A stretch of DNA of 64,000 nucleotides from Afifella aestuarii (GTDB lineage: Bacteria; Pseudomonadota; Alphaproteobacteria; Rhizobiales; Afifellaceae): contig NZ_SAUF01000001.1 in assembly GCF_004023665.1 (NCBI RefSeq), positions 124,001 through 188,000 on the forward strand, given 5' to 3'. A program made the position numbers and the translations under genes. The notes under the pieces are model-generated. The model was not told where the DNA came from, did no database searches, and was given only the letters and a program-made list of their open reading frames with translations. Shown here piece after piece: positions 44,885 through 53,550 of this stretch; position 1 is the stretch's first letter, and the number at the start of each line of letters is the position of its first letter.

Positions 44885-45433
44885 ATGATGCGCCCTCTCC
44901 TCTTCCTTCGTTCTCGTCTCAGCCTTCTTCTTGTCTTGGCCCTGCTCGCCGTGGCTTGGCCGGGCGAGCCTGGATGGGCGCAGGCCCCCAAAGTGGGCCC
45001 GAGCGGCTATCCATTACCACGCTTCGTCAGCTTGAAATCAAATGCCGTCAACGTCCGCAAGGGGCCGGGCAAAAACTACGGTATCGCCTGGCGATTCGTG
45101 CGGGCCGGTTTGCCGGTCGAGATCATCCAGGAATTCGAAACCTGGCGGAAGGTGCGTGATTCGGACGGCGCGGAAGGTTGGATCCACCAGAGCCTCCTGT
45201 CTGGACGGCGCACGGCGATTGTGGCGCCTTGGGCCAAGGGTGAGCGCTTCAATGCCCATGCGGACGCAAGCGAGACGGCCCGCGTAACGGCCATTCTCGA
45301 ATCGGGCGTGGTGACCGACGTGGTGCGCTGCCGCGAGGGTTGGTGCGACGTGCGCGGCGACAATTACGAAGGCTGGGTGGAGCAGAATTCGCTCTGGGGC
45401 GTCTATCCCAACGAAAACGTCTCCGACGGCTGA
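44885..45433 (+). CDS. Secreted bacterial SH3-domain protein
   Basis: A 182-residue exported protein. A signal peptide (about residues 1-32) ends near WAQA; the mature part has two SH3-like repeats, SLKSNAVNVRKGPGKNYGIA (about 48-110) and the second around AHADASETARVTAILESGV (about 118-175). The repeats include WIHQSLLSGRR and WVEQNSLWGV, typical of the SH3_4 family. Such proteins often bind cell-wall peptides, but a ligand is not known here. The start could also be ATG 44846 or 44888; 44885 best fits the signal peptide. Divergent from the hydroxyacid dehydrogenase gene. Confidence 0.8.
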   Translation: MMRPLLFLRSRLSLLLVLALLAVAWPGEPGWAQAPKVGPSGYPLPRFVSLKSNAVNVRKGPGKNYGIAWRFVRAGLPVEIIQEFETWRKVRDSDGAEGWIHQSLLSGRRTAIVAPWAKGERFNAHADASETARVTAILESGVVTDVVRCREGWCDVRGDNYEGWVEQNSLWGVYPNENVSDG

Positions 45434-45472
45434 TCACACAGCCATCCGCGACATCAGCGGGAACGCTTCCGT

Positions 45473-46300
45473 TCACCCTTTTACACCTCCGGCCGTCAGG
45501 CCCGAGACGATCTTGCGCTGGAAAATCAGCACGAGAACGATGAGCGGCACCGTCACGACGACGGAGGCCGCCATGATCGTACCCCAGGGTATCTCCTGCT
45601 CGGACGCCCCCGACAGAAGCGCGATGGCGACAGGCACCGTGCGCGTGTCGTTGCTCGAGACAAAGGTGAGGGCGAAGAGAAATTCGTTCCAGGCGGCGAT
45701 GAAGGCGAGAAGCCCTGTCGTCACCAGCGCCGGCCACATCAGGGGCAGGAACACCTTCATGACGATGGTCATCGGCTTTGCGCCGTCGACGATCGCCGCC
45801 TCTTCGATCTCCACCGGCAGATCCCGCATGAAGGTCGTCAGCACCCAGACCGTGAAGGGCAGGGTGAAGATCATATAGGCGAGGATCAGTGAGAAGAGCG
45901 AATTGTAGAGGCCGAAGAGGCGCACCAGTTCGAAAAGTCCGGCGAGCACCGCGATCTGGGGAAACATCGAGACGGCGAGAATCGTCAAAAGCAGGACGCT
46001 GCGGCCACGAAACTCGATTCGCGACAGGGCGTAAGCCGCCGTCACCGCCAGAAAAAGCGAGATCGCCACCACCACGAAGGCGACGATGACGGAATTCAAG
46101 ATGTTGAGCGGGAAGACACCGTTGACGAGCACGTCGCGATAATTGGCGAGCGAAAAATCCGTCGGCAGATAGTCGACGCGAAAGAGCGCCGTACCCGATT
46201 TGAAGCTCGTCAGAATGGCGTAATAGAACGGGAAGACCGAGAAGAGCACGATCAGGACGACGAGGGCATAGAAGGCCGCGCGCTTGACGAGGACCGGCAT
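45473..46300 (-). CDS. Sugar ABC transporter permease (MalG type)
   Basis: A 275-residue inner-membrane permease with six membrane segments. The EAA loop that contacts the ATPase is seen as [20 protein letters not shown] near residue 185. It belongs to the CUT1 (MalG/ThuG/UgpE-like) group that imports di- and oligosaccharides or polyols. The ATG is one base after the stop of the MalF-type permease, so the two are translated together. No ATPase gene follows; the next gene downstream is on the other strand. Confidence 0.88.
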   Translation of the reverse strand: MPVLVKRAAFYALVVLIVLFSVFPFYYAILTSFKSGTALFRVDYLPTDFSLANYRDVLVNGVFPLNILNSVIVAFVVVAISLFLAVTAAYALSRIEFRGRSVLLLTILAVSMFPQIAVLAGLFELVRLFGLYNSLFSLILAYMIFTLPFTVWVLTTFMRDLPVEIEEAAIVDGAKPMTIVMKVFLPLMWPALVTTGLLAFIAAWNEFLFALTFVSSNDTRTVPVAIALLSGASEQEIPWGTIMAASVVVTVPLIVLVLIFQRKIVSGLTAGGVKG

Positions 46301-46301
46301 C

Positions 46302-47297
46302 TCAGCGCCCTCCGCCGAGATTGAGCCGCGCCGCCTTGATGTAGACGAGCGTGATCGCCGCGATCACCAGGAAGAGGAGCGTCGAGGCCGCCGAACCGTA
46401 GGCGAACTGATCGAACTGAAAGAGGTTTTCCTGCGCGAAGACCGACATCGTCTTCGTCTCGGTGTTGTTGGGGGTCAGCACGTAGATGAGGTCGAAGACG
46501 CGCAGGGCATCGAGCGCCCGGAAGATGACGGCCACGAGGATCGCCGGGCGAATGAGCGGCAGCGTCACCTTGAAGAACACCTTGACCGGATGGACGCCGT
46601 CGATCTTCGCCGCTTCGTAGACGTCGGAGGGCACCATCTGCAGCCCGGCGAGGATGAGAAGCGCCATGAACGGCGTCGTCTTCCACACATCGACGATGAT
46701 GACGGCCCACATCGCCGTCTCCGGCGAGGCGGTCCAGGCGATCGGATGGGAGAGGATGCCGACCGACATCAACATGTCGTTCAGGATGCCGAACTGGTCG
46801 TTCATCATCCAAGCCCACATCTTGGCCGAGACGATCGTCGGGATCGCCCAAGGGATGAGAACGGCAGCGCGCACAAAGCCGCGCCCACGAAACGGGACGT
46901 TGAGCACGAGCGCCACGATGAGACCGAAGACGGTTTCGATCGAGACGGAGACAAGGGTGTAATAGACGGTGTTCCACACCGCGTTCCACCATTGAGCGTC
47001 AAAGAAGAGGCCGAACCATTCGCCGGTCCCGTCGCCATAATCGACATATTCGAAATAGTTGCGCAGGCCGACGAATCGGGCGGCGTCGAGATCGGCCAAA
47101 CTCGCATCGGTGAAGGAGAACCAGATCGTCTGCAGAAGCGGCCAGCCGGCGACGAAAGCGAGGACGGCGAGCATCGGCGTGAGAAAGAGCCAGGCGGAGG
47201 CGAGCCGCTGCCTGGAAAGCGCGGAGCGCGCCGCGGGCTGTTCTTCAGTCCGCATCGCCTCGTCGGTCGGCGGGGCGCCCAGGGTCGCGTTCGTCAT
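46302..47297 (-). CDS. Sugar ABC transporter permease (MalF type)
   Basis: A 331-residue permease with six membrane segments, the first near residues 37-58. The EAA loop is [20 protein letters not shown] near residue 235. It pairs with the MalG-type permease. ATG 47297 overlaps the binding-protein stop by four bases (ATGA). The frame is open into the binding-protein gene, but that longer form is rejected since it would overlap the coding part of the neighbour. The ligand cannot be read from the permease sequence; ThuF-like trehalose/maltose permeases are the nearest type by eye. Confidence 0.88.
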   Translation of the reverse strand: MTNATLGAPPTDEAMRTEEQPAARSALSRQRLASAWLFLTPMLAVLAFVAGWPLLQTIWFSFTDASLADLDAARFVGLRNYFEYVDYGDGTGEWFGLFFDAQWWNAVWNTVYYTLVSVSIETVFGLIVALVLNVPFRGRGFVRAAVLIPWAIPTIVSAKMWAWMMNDQFGILNDMLMSVGILSHPIAWTASPETAMWAVIIVDVWKTTPFMALLILAGLQMVPSDVYEAAKIDGVHPVKVFFKVTLPLIRPAILVAVIFRALDALRVFDLIYVLTPNNTETKTMSVFAQENLFQFDQFAYGSAASTLLFLVIAAITLVYIKAARLNLGGGR

Positions 47298-48559
47298 CGC
47301 CAGCCGTCCCGCTTCAGCCGGCGCAGCCGGTGTTCCAGCGTCTGAAGGTTGGTTTCCGCCGATGCCGCGCCTGCAAGCGTCTCGTTGACGGCCGTCCAGA
47401 ACTCCTTCGACACTTCGTTGTACTGCCGCTTCGTGGGGGCGGAGGGCCGCGGCACCGCCTTTTCGACGACATCTGCCCATTCGGCGATGATCGGCTGGCT
47501 TTCGGCGATGTCCGGATCGTCATAGAGCGCTGGGATCGTCGGCAGCCGCGCATAAGTGAGCGCCCGCTCCTTCTGCGCCCGGCGGGACGACAGGAAGCGG
47601 ACGAGCTCGATCGCTTCTTTCTTGTGCTTGGAATATTTCGACACGGCGAGGTTCCAGCCGCCGAGGCAGGGAGCCGATTGGCTGCCAGGCTCGGCCGGCA
47701 GCGTCGTCACCTCAAACTTGCCTTTGACCGGAGAATCCTCGCCGTTCGACAGCGCATAGGCGTAAGGCCAGTTGCGCATGAAGACGGCATTGCCGGTCTG
47801 CCAGACGCCGCGGGCCTCCTCTTCCTTATAGGCGAGCACACCTGCAGGGGCGATGTCCCTCACCCAGCCATGCGCCCGCTCCAGCGCCTGGACGGCCCTC
47901 TCGTTGTTGATCGTGATCTCGCCCTCAGGCGAAACGATCTGCCCGCCGCCGCTCGAGGCGACCCATTCCAGCCCGTTGCAGGTGAGCCCCTCATAGGGGG
48001 CGCCCTGAAAGACGAAACCGTAGATCTGACCGTTGCCGGCGGCGCGTTCCTTATCCTGGATCTCTTTGGCGGTCTCGGTCAGCTCCTCCCACGTCGTGGG
48101 CGGTTTCCTGCCGTATTTTTCCAGAAGGTCCTTGCGATAGAAGAGAGCCGGCGCATCCGTATACATGGGGAATGCGACGAGCCGCCCCTCGACGGTCTGC
48201 GATTCGATCACGGAGGGGAAATGGTCGCCGATGACGTCGGCCATGGCGTCGCGCAAATCAACGAACTGATTCGCAAGCTGAGGCGCCCAGATGACGTCGA
48301 CACGGTAGATGTCGATATCGTCGGTGCCAGCCGCCAGCCACAAGCGATATTGCCCGAACTGGTCGCTCGTCGAAGCCGGCATCTCGACGATGTCGACCTG
48401 GTGGCCGGTTTCCGCCTCGAATTCCGCAAGCTGCGTGCGCAATTCCTGAATATCGGCACCGACGGAGCCGGAGACAATCGAAAGCTCGGCGGCAGAAACC
48501 TCGCCGGTTGCAAGAGCCAATGTCGCAGCAACGGCCATCGCCGCGCGGCCAAACCGCAT
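47294..48559 (-). CDS. Sugar ABC transporter substrate-binding protein
   Basis: A 421-residue periplasmic binding protein of the MalE/ThuE-like cluster. The signal peptide covers residues 1-25 (MRFGRAAMAVAATLALATG) and cleaves near VSAAEL. The mature part has the LRTQLAEFEAETGHQVDIVEM opening (in part) and WEELTETAKEIQDKERAAGN, seen in family members that bind di- or oligosaccharides. ATG 48559 follows GGGAGGGGAAC. First gene of a binding protein-MalF-MalG operon without an ATPase. Trehalose, maltose or a similar sugar is plausible but unproven. Confidence 0.87.
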   Translation of the reverse strand: MRFGRAAMAVAATLALATGEVSAAELSIVSGSVGADIQELRTQLAEFEAETGHQVDIVEMPASTSDQFGQYRLWLAAGTDDIDIYRVDVIWAPQLANQFVDLRDAMADVIGDHFPSVIESQTVEGRLVAFPMYTDAPALFYRKDLLEKYGRKPPTTWEELTETAKEIQDKERAAGNGQIYGFVFQGAPYEGLTCNGLEWVASSGGGQIVSPEGEITINNERAVQALERAHGWVRDIAPAGVLAYKEEEARGVWQTGNAVFMRNWPYAYALSNGEDSPVKGKFEVTTLPAEPGSQSAPCLGGWNLAVSKYSKHKKEAIELVRFLSSRRAQKERALTYARLPTIPALYDDPDIAESQPIIAEWADVVEKAVPRPSAPTKRQYNEVSKEFWTAVNETLAGAASAETNLQTLEHRLRRLKRDGWR

Positions 48560-48881
48560 GTTCCCCTCCCATCCGGCCGGTGTTTCCCGGCTCTTTCCTG
48601 TCTTGCGTTCGTATCTCAACGATCATCCGCAGCGCTGGTTGGGGGAAAGTCTAGCCGGTCACGGCGGCATATTGGGAGTCCTTTGCGGGAGGGCTGGCCG
48701 CGATCTTGTCGATTCTGTGCTTTTCTTCTTTCCTTGGATTGCGCAAAAGCTTGCCGCGACCAATCGACCGTGATCGTGCCTCCACTCCTCTCAAGGCCGG
48801 CCACGTCACTCCAATGTCATGTTTTTCTTATGGAATATGGCAACTCTGGTCGATGTCGGCGCGATCGTTTAAGGAGAGCGC
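48560..48881. other. 322-base divergent region between the sugar importer and olsB
   Basis: No gene seen. It must hold both promoters. A short palindrome GCAA-AAGC-TTGC lies at 48743-48754, which could be half of a LacI-type operator, but there is no supporting regulator gene nearby. AAGGAGAGCGC before 48882 is the olsB ribosome site. Confidence 0.4.
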
Positions 48882-49916
48882 ATGAGATCGAGATTCCCCA
48901 GGGGCAGGGAGGCCATGCAGGGACGGCATCATCTCTCTCCGCGACGACTGGTGCGGCGTTTTGCGCCTGGTCTCGGAAGAGCTCGGGGCAGCGGTTTCGT
49001 ACGCCCATTCGCAAAACCGGGTCGCGCCCCTTGGCGGGCAGCCCGCCATATCGGAACCCTCGGACGGCTCGGAGATCTCGAGGCGCGGCTTGCCCGCTCG
49101 CCCTCTGAGATCCGACGTTCGCAAGGGCTGCGCTATCACGTCTTCTACGAAGAGATGGCAGCCATAGCCGACGAGGAAACCTATCAGCGGCGGCGCGACG
49201 CCGATCCTTACGACCTCATCTGCGATCATCTTCTGGTGCTCGATCACGCCGTCCCACGGCGACCATTCCTGCGCTCGAAGCCCGAGATCGTCGGCACCTA
49301 CCGGCTGTTGCGGCAGGAAATTGCTGAGATCAACGGCGGCTTCTACTCGGCCGGGGAATATGATGTCGGATCACTCGTCGCGCGTTATCCGCATCTGCGC
49401 TTTCTGGAGCTCGGCCGCTCCTGCGTGCTGAAACCCTACCGCGACAAGCGGACGGTTGAGCTCCTCTGGCACGGCATCTGGAGCTACGTGCTGATGCACG
49501 GCATGGACGTGATGATCGGTTGTGCCAGCATTCCGGGCACCGATCCCGACAAGCTCGCTTTGCCTTTGAGCTTCCTGCATCACAACGCGCTGGCGCCGGA
49601 AGAATGGCGGGTGCGGGCGGTCGAGGAGCGTTACGTCGAGATGAACCGCATGGCTGCGGATGAGATCGACGCCAAGGCGGCGCTGCGCCAGCTTCCGCCG
49701 CTGATCAAAGGCTATCTCCGCCTCGGCGGCTATATCGGTGAAGGTGCCGTCGTCGACTATCAGTTCGGCACAACGGATATCCTGATCATCCTGCCGGTCA
49801 GCGCGCTCAACCCGCGCTATGTGGACCATTTCGGCAATGACGCGAGCCGGTTCGCGGCGCCTGCTCCGCCGTCCGGGCGGCGGCGGTTCGTGCCGCTGCG
49901 GCGCAACCTGACGTAA
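48882..49916 (+). CDS. olsB: L-ornithine N-alpha-acyltransferase (OlsB-like)
   Basis: A 344-residue GNAT-fold acyltransferase. Motifs: SQGLRYHVFYEEM, DPYDLICDHLLVLD, the acyl-donor region EIVGTYRLLRQEIAEINGGFYSAGEYDV (in part) and FLELGRSCVLKPYRDKRTVELLWHGIW. OlsB attaches a 3-hydroxyacyl chain from ACP to ornithine, the first step to phosphorus-free ornithine lipids. The first 60 residues are Arg-rich and not part of the domain; the excellent ribosome site AAGGAGAGCGC fixes the start at 48882. The last 100 bases overlap the convergent smr gene. olsA is not in the window. Confidence 0.85.
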   Translation: MRSRFPRGREAMQGRHHLSPRRLVRRFAPGLGRARGSGFVRPFAKPGRAPWRAARHIGTLGRLGDLEARLARSPSEIRRSQGLRYHVFYEEMAAIADEETYQRRRDADPYDLICDHLLVLDHAVPRRPFLRSKPEIVGTYRLLRQEIAEINGGFYSAGEYDVGSLVARYPHLRFLELGRSCVLKPYRDKRTVELLWHGIWSYVLMHGMDVMIGCASIPGTDPDKLALPLSFLHHNALAPEEWRVRAVEERYVEMNRMAADEIDAKAALRQLPPLIKGYLRLGGYIGEGAVVDYQFGTTDILIILPVSALNPRYVDHFGNDASRFAAPAPPSGRRRFVPLRRNLT

Positions 49917-50458
49917 AGCGCCCCCTCGCCTCCGTGATGGCGTGAGGCGTGCTCATAAGCGACGACGAGCTCGCGGAACGCGGGCTCTGCGAGCCATCGC
50001 GGCACCATCGTTTTTAACACCCCCTCGCCCTCCGAACGGCCTTTGCCGGTGATGACGAGGACCAGGACATGGCCGCGCGCCTGCGCGCCCCCCAGAAATG
50101 CCAGGAGGCGATCATGGGCGCGTTGCTGGGTCATGCCGTGCAGGTCGATGCGCGCGTCGGGCTCAAGGCGGCCGCGCAGGAGACGGCGCTTCAGCCGGGG
50201 CTCAAGCGCTGCGGCGGCGTGCGGTGCGGTGCGGGGTTTCGGTTCGGGAGAAAAGACCGCGTCGACGGGTGGTGGAGCTGGGCTGCGCTTTCCCGCCGTG
50301 ATGGCGGAGGCGCTCGTCTGGGGCGCCGCATCACCCTGCGGCGTCGCTGCCTGAGCAGCGAGCTCGTCGCTGAGGGACCGGCTCTTCAGGGGCCGTACGG
50401 TCCGGCGAACCTTATCCCAAAGCGCCTTGTCCTCGGACGAAAGCTGTTTGCGGGCCAT
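49817..50458 (-). CDS. Smr-domain protein
   Basis: A 213-residue protein with a Pro/Ala-rich N-terminal half and a C-terminal Smr domain: ARIDLHGMTQQRAHDRLLAFL near residue 110 and LVLVITGKGRSEGEGVLKTM near 150, then the HHGGEGALYVRLRR end. Smr domains cut branched or structured nucleic acids, or RNA in stalled-ribosome rescue (E. coli SmrB). The domain is complete by ALYVRLRR; the last 25 residues are read from the complement of the olsB 3' end. ATG 50458 is one base after the mltA stop, so it is coupled to mltA, the usual Tim44-MltA-Smr order of Rhizobiales. Confidence 0.85.
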   Translation of the reverse strand: MARKQLSSEDKALWDKVRRTVRPLKSRSLSDELAAQAATPQGDAAPQTSASAITAGKRSPAPPPVDAVFSPEPKPRTAPHAAAALEPRLKRRLLRGRLEPDARIDLHGMTQQRAHDRLLAFLGGAQARGHVLVLVITGKGRSEGEGVLKTMVPRWLAEPAFRELVVAYEHASRHHGGEGALYVRLRRSGTNRRRPDGGAGAANRLASLPKWST

Positions 50459-50459
50459 C

Positions 50460-51530
50460 TCAGACCGTCGCTTTCGGGAGAAGGAGACGCAGGACGCCGC
50501 GATCTCGGATCTCGCCGGCGGCCTTCCCGGCTTCCTCGCCTGAACCTGCAAAGATATCGGCCCGCCCCGCGCCCTTGATCGCCGAGCCCACATCCTGCGC
50601 GACCATCAGGCGGCAGAACGGGCCTGGCCCGAAGCCTGGAAGCGGGGGCGCTGAGACAAACACCGGCAGATGGAGGGCGGCAAAGCCCGGATCGACGGCG
50701 AGGCTGCGCCCGGCGCTGAGCGGGACACCGGCCGCCCCCAAAGGGCCGTCTTCGGAGGCGAGATCGATAATCTCTTTGAAAAAAATAAACGACCGGTTCT
50801 CGGCCATGAGGCGGCGTCCGGCCTGGCGATGCGCCTTGAGCCAATGTTCGAGGCCGGCTTTTCCGGCAGCGTCCCTGGCAAGATAGCCGCGCTCGACGGC
50901 GAGGCGGCCGATCGAGGTGTAGGCATGGCCCGATTTGCCCGCAAAGCCGATGCGCATATGCCGGCCGTCACCGAGAGAGAGCCGTGCGGAGCCTTGAACA
51001 TGGATGAAAAAGAGATCGACGGGATCCGCCACATAGGCGAGCTCGAGACCGCGGCCCGCCAAGGCACCGGCTTCGATCGCCGAGCGATCGGGGCAAAGGG
51101 GAGGCCGGTCCGTGATCTCGATTTGGACGGCCTCGTCGGGGGGCCGATAGATCGGCACGCCGAACGCGTCGGAAGGCTCACGCCGGGCTTCGATTACGGG
51201 TTCGTAATAGCCAGTGAGGAGGCCCTCGGTGGCGGAGGGCGCCAGCGCAAAAAAGGTTTCGAAGAAGCTGCGAGCTTCGGCGGATGACGGGTCGGCCTGC
51301 ACACGCAACGCACCCTCCGCGGCCGCCTTCAGACCCGGAAGCATGTCCGGCGAGGATGTTTCCTCAGCGCCGAGCCGTTCCGCCGATTTGCGGAAGGCCC
51401 GAAAGGCGGCGCGATGATCGTCCTCAGGCCAGCCTGCGAGGGATTTGAGAGACAGCTGACGACACTCGTCCGCGTCGGAGGGGGACAAGGTCAGCTTTGC
51501 GATGGACGAGGTCGGGGCATCTCCAGCCAC
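50460..51530 (-). CDS. mltA: Membrane-bound lytic murein transglycosylase A (MltA family)
   Basis: A 356-residue enzyme of the MltA double-psi beta-barrel family with a 3D-type C-terminus, which cleaves peptidoglycan glycan strands to anhydromuropeptides. GLLTGYYEPVIEARREPS near residue 103, DLFFIHVQGSARLSLGDGR near 165 and VAQDVGSAIKGAGRADIFAG near 308 (catalytic Asp in ADIF) are the family motifs. With the GTG start at 51530 there is no signal peptide or lipobox, although the enzyme should act outside the cytoplasm. The start is nine bases after the Tim44-like gene stop, leaving little room for a missed N-terminus. Confidence 0.88.
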   Translation of the reverse strand: MAGDAPTSSIAKLTLSPSDADECRQLSLKSLAGWPEDDHRAAFRAFRKSAERLGAEETSSPDMLPGLKAAAEGALRVQADPSSAEARSFFETFFALAPSATEGLLTGYYEPVIEARREPSDAFGVPIYRPPDEAVQIEITDRPPLCPDRSAIEAGALAGRGLELAYVADPVDLFFIHVQGSARLSLGDGRHMRIGFAGKSGHAYTSIGRLAVERGYLARDAAGKAGLEHWLKAHRQAGRRLMAENRSFIFFKEIIDLASEDGPLGAAGVPLSAGRSLAVDPGFAALHLPVFVSAPPLPGFGPGPFCRLMVAQDVGSAIKGAGRADIFAGSGEEAGKAAGEIRDRGVLRLLLPKATV

Positions 51531-51539
51531 CGGCGGTGC

Positions 51540-52247
51540 TCAGCTGGAGCCGGTTGCGACCAGCTCCCAGTTGGGATCGCGGCTCGTCGTGGCACGGGCG
51601 AAGGTCCAGACCTCATCGGGCTTTTGGACTGTGTTGGGATCGCCCTCGATCACCCGACCCTCATTGTCGTAGGTGACGGAGACGATCTCGGATTTGAAGC
51701 GGACGGAAACACGCGCGACCTTGTCTTCGAGCTCCGCCTCGGTGAGCTTGGCGCTTTCGAAGCCGACGAAGCTCGTCTCGAGCCTCTCACCGCGCTGCTC
51801 CCGCTCGCTCATGGCAGTAGCGAAGCTCTCGTAAACGTCGGCGGAGAGAAGGGACCGCAAGGTGGTGCGGTCTCCCGCAGCGAAGGCCTGCACGACCATC
51901 TCGTAGGCGGATTTTGCACCTTCCAGGAAGGAATCGGGCTCGAAGGCGGGATCCGCGCGGCTAATCGCCACAAGCCCGTCATAAAGCGGCGTATCGGGCT
52001 TGGCATGGCGCTTCAGAGCGCTCCAATCGGGAGTGCTCGGCATTTCCCGCTCGGGCACCTGACCGGGACGCGGCAGGGTCACGACGTTCTCGGCCGTATG
52101 ACGGGCTGCGACAGGCGGTTTGCGGCCGTTCTCATAGGGCGAGGGTTCGCTGCCGGTGCGACGGCCCAGGACGCTGCCGAGACGCATAAAAATGACGACC
52201 GCGATCACCAGGAAGATCAGAGAATAAATGTCGAAAAAGCCGCTCAT
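51540..52247 (-). CDS. Tim44-like domain protein
   Basis: A 235-residue protein with one N-terminal membrane helix (about residues 5-22, DIYSLIFLVIAVVIFMRLGS) and a soluble Tim44/MBA1-like domain (about 85-230), including DSFLEGAKSAYEMVVQAFAAG and the end PDEVWTFARATTSRDPNWEL. The family is linked to mitochondrial Tim44; in Caulobacter the TimA protein is membrane-associated. ATG 52247 (MSGFFDIYSLIF) is preferred; the frame is open much further upstream but overlaps fxsA. It is the first gene of Tim44-MltA-Smr and divergent from fxsA. Confidence 0.85.
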   Translation of the reverse strand: MSGFFDIYSLIFLVIAVVIFMRLGSVLGRRTGSEPSPYENGRKPPVAARHTAENVVTLPRPGQVPEREMPSTPDWSALKRHAKPDTPLYDGLVAISRADPAFEPDSFLEGAKSAYEMVVQAFAAGDRTTLRSLLSADVYESFATAMSEREQRGERLETSFVGFESAKLTEAELEDKVARVSVRFKSEIVSVTYDNEGRVIEGDPNTVQKPDEVWTFARATTSRDPNWELVATGSS

Positions 52248-52388
52248 GCCGATATCGTGCACGCTCCCTACGGGCGTTCGCTTTCTTTCCCGGCAATGTA
52301 AGCACGATCCTGGCCGAGTCCAGCAGGTCACAGGAAAGTCTTTAAAAAACCGGCCGAGACACCATATCGCAGGATCAGGATTGAACCC

Positions 52389-52877
52389 ATGCCAATTTTC
52401 CTTCTCCTCCTCCTTATCCCGCTGATCGAGGTCGGCACGTTCGTCGTGGTCGGTCAGTATATCGGCCTCGCCCCGACGCTGCTTTTGACGCTGTTGACGG
52501 CGATCCTCGGCACAGCGCTTTTGCGCCATCAGGGGCTGAGGACCATTTTGCGCATCCGCAGTGACCTCGAATCCGGGCGCATGCCGGCACGCAGTCTCGC
52601 CGATGGTGCGCTGATCGCCGTGGCCGGGGTGATGCTTTTGACGCCGGGCTTCGTCACGGACACGCTCGGATTTCTGCTTTTCGTTCCGGCGGTGCGCGAT
52701 CGGATCTGGCAGTTCATCCTGTCGCGGGTCGATCTTCGCGTGGTCGGCGCGCAGAGTTATCAGTCCGCCAATTATCAGTCGACACGGCGCGGGCCCAACG
52801 GGGAGACTGTGGTCGACCTGGATGAGGGCGAATTCGAGGTCCACGAGATCGATCCGGATCAGAACCGCCGGCGCTGA
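52389..52877 (+). CDS. fxsA: FxsA family membrane protein
   Basis: A 162-residue inner-membrane protein. FLLLLLIPLIEVGTFVVVGQ at the N-terminus, IGLAPTLLLTLLTAILGTAL and GVMLLTPGFVTDTLGFLLFV are the three to four membrane segments typical of FxsA (suppressor of F exclusion of phage T7 in E. coli). The C-terminal tail is hydrophilic and acidic. No catalytic motif is present. ATG 52389 gives the family N-terminus. It lies between the Tim44-like gene (divergent) and secB (downstream after 160 bases), as in other Rhizobiales. Confidence 0.88.
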   Translation: MPIFLLLLLIPLIEVGTFVVVGQYIGLAPTLLLTLLTAILGTALLRHQGLRTILRIRSDLESGRMPARSLADGALIAVAGVMLLTPGFVTDTLGFLLFVPAVRDRIWQFILSRVDLRVVGAQSYQSANYQSTRRGPNGETVVDLDEGEFEVHEIDPDQNRRR

Positions 52878-53037
52878 AGGTCAGGAGCTGTCGGCACCGG
52901 CCGGCGTTGACCGGAAAAGGCGCAATGGCCCGGAAAGTCGCCTGACCGGGCCATCACGGGCGGTGCGCGGTTGTGGCTCACCGCCCCGCATGCTAGGCGC
53001 GGGCAACCATTCCCAATGACAGCTTTGGAAAGACGAT

Positions 53038-53550
53038 ATGGTCAATAATGCCAGCAATGGCGGCGAGCAGGCCGCCGGCACGGATGCGAAGAGCCAGGCA
53101 GCGGCCCAGGGGCCGGGAATTCATGTGCTTGGCCAGTACATCAAAGACCTTTCTTTCGAAAATCCCAGCGCACCGAACTCGTTGAGGCCCGCAAGCGCCA
53201 ATCCGTCGCTCGACGTCAACGTCAACGTGAACGCGCGTCCGATCGCCGAGGGTCAGTTCGAAGTCGAGCTGAAGCTTGATGCGAAAGCAAGCCGGGGCGA
53301 CGAGACGCTCTTCGTCACCGAAGTCGTCTATGCGGGGCTTTTCCAGATCCGCAATGTTCCGCAGGAGCATCTCCATCCGATCATCCTGATCGAATGCCCG
53401 CGTCTGCTCTTCCCCTTCGCGCGCCAGATTCTCGCCGATGCGACCCGTCAGGGCGGTTTCCCGCCGTTGATGATCGATCCGGTGGATTTCGCCGCGCTTT
53501 ATCGCCAGCGGGCTGCGCAGGCTCAGGCGGACGCGCCGACCACGGCCTGA
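53038..53550 (+). CDS. secB: Protein-export chaperone SecB
   Basis: A 170-residue cytosolic chaperone that holds preproteins unfolded and passes them to SecA. The family core is complete: GIHVLGQYIKDLSFENPSAP, DVNVNVNARPIAEGQFEVEL, VVYAGLFQIRNVPQEHLHPI and ECPRLLFPFARQILADATRQ. The N-terminal 25 residues are a low-complexity Ala/Gln/Gly tail. The 28 bases at its 3' end are shared with the convergent dnaQ gene. Confidence 0.95.
   Translation: MVNNASNGGEQAAGTDAKSQAAAQGPGIHVLGQYIKDLSFENPSAPNSLRPASANPSLDVNVNVNARPIAEGQFEVELKLDAKASRGDETLFVTEVVYAGLFQIRNVPQEHLHPIILIECPRLLFPFARQILADATRQGGFPPLMIDPVDFAALYRQRAAQAQADAPTTA

Noticed and set aside
48743-48754. LacI-type operator GCAAAAGCTTGC before the sugar importer
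   Set aside because: Only a short palindrome with no LacI-family gene nearby; kept as a remark in the gap entry, not as a regulatory feature.
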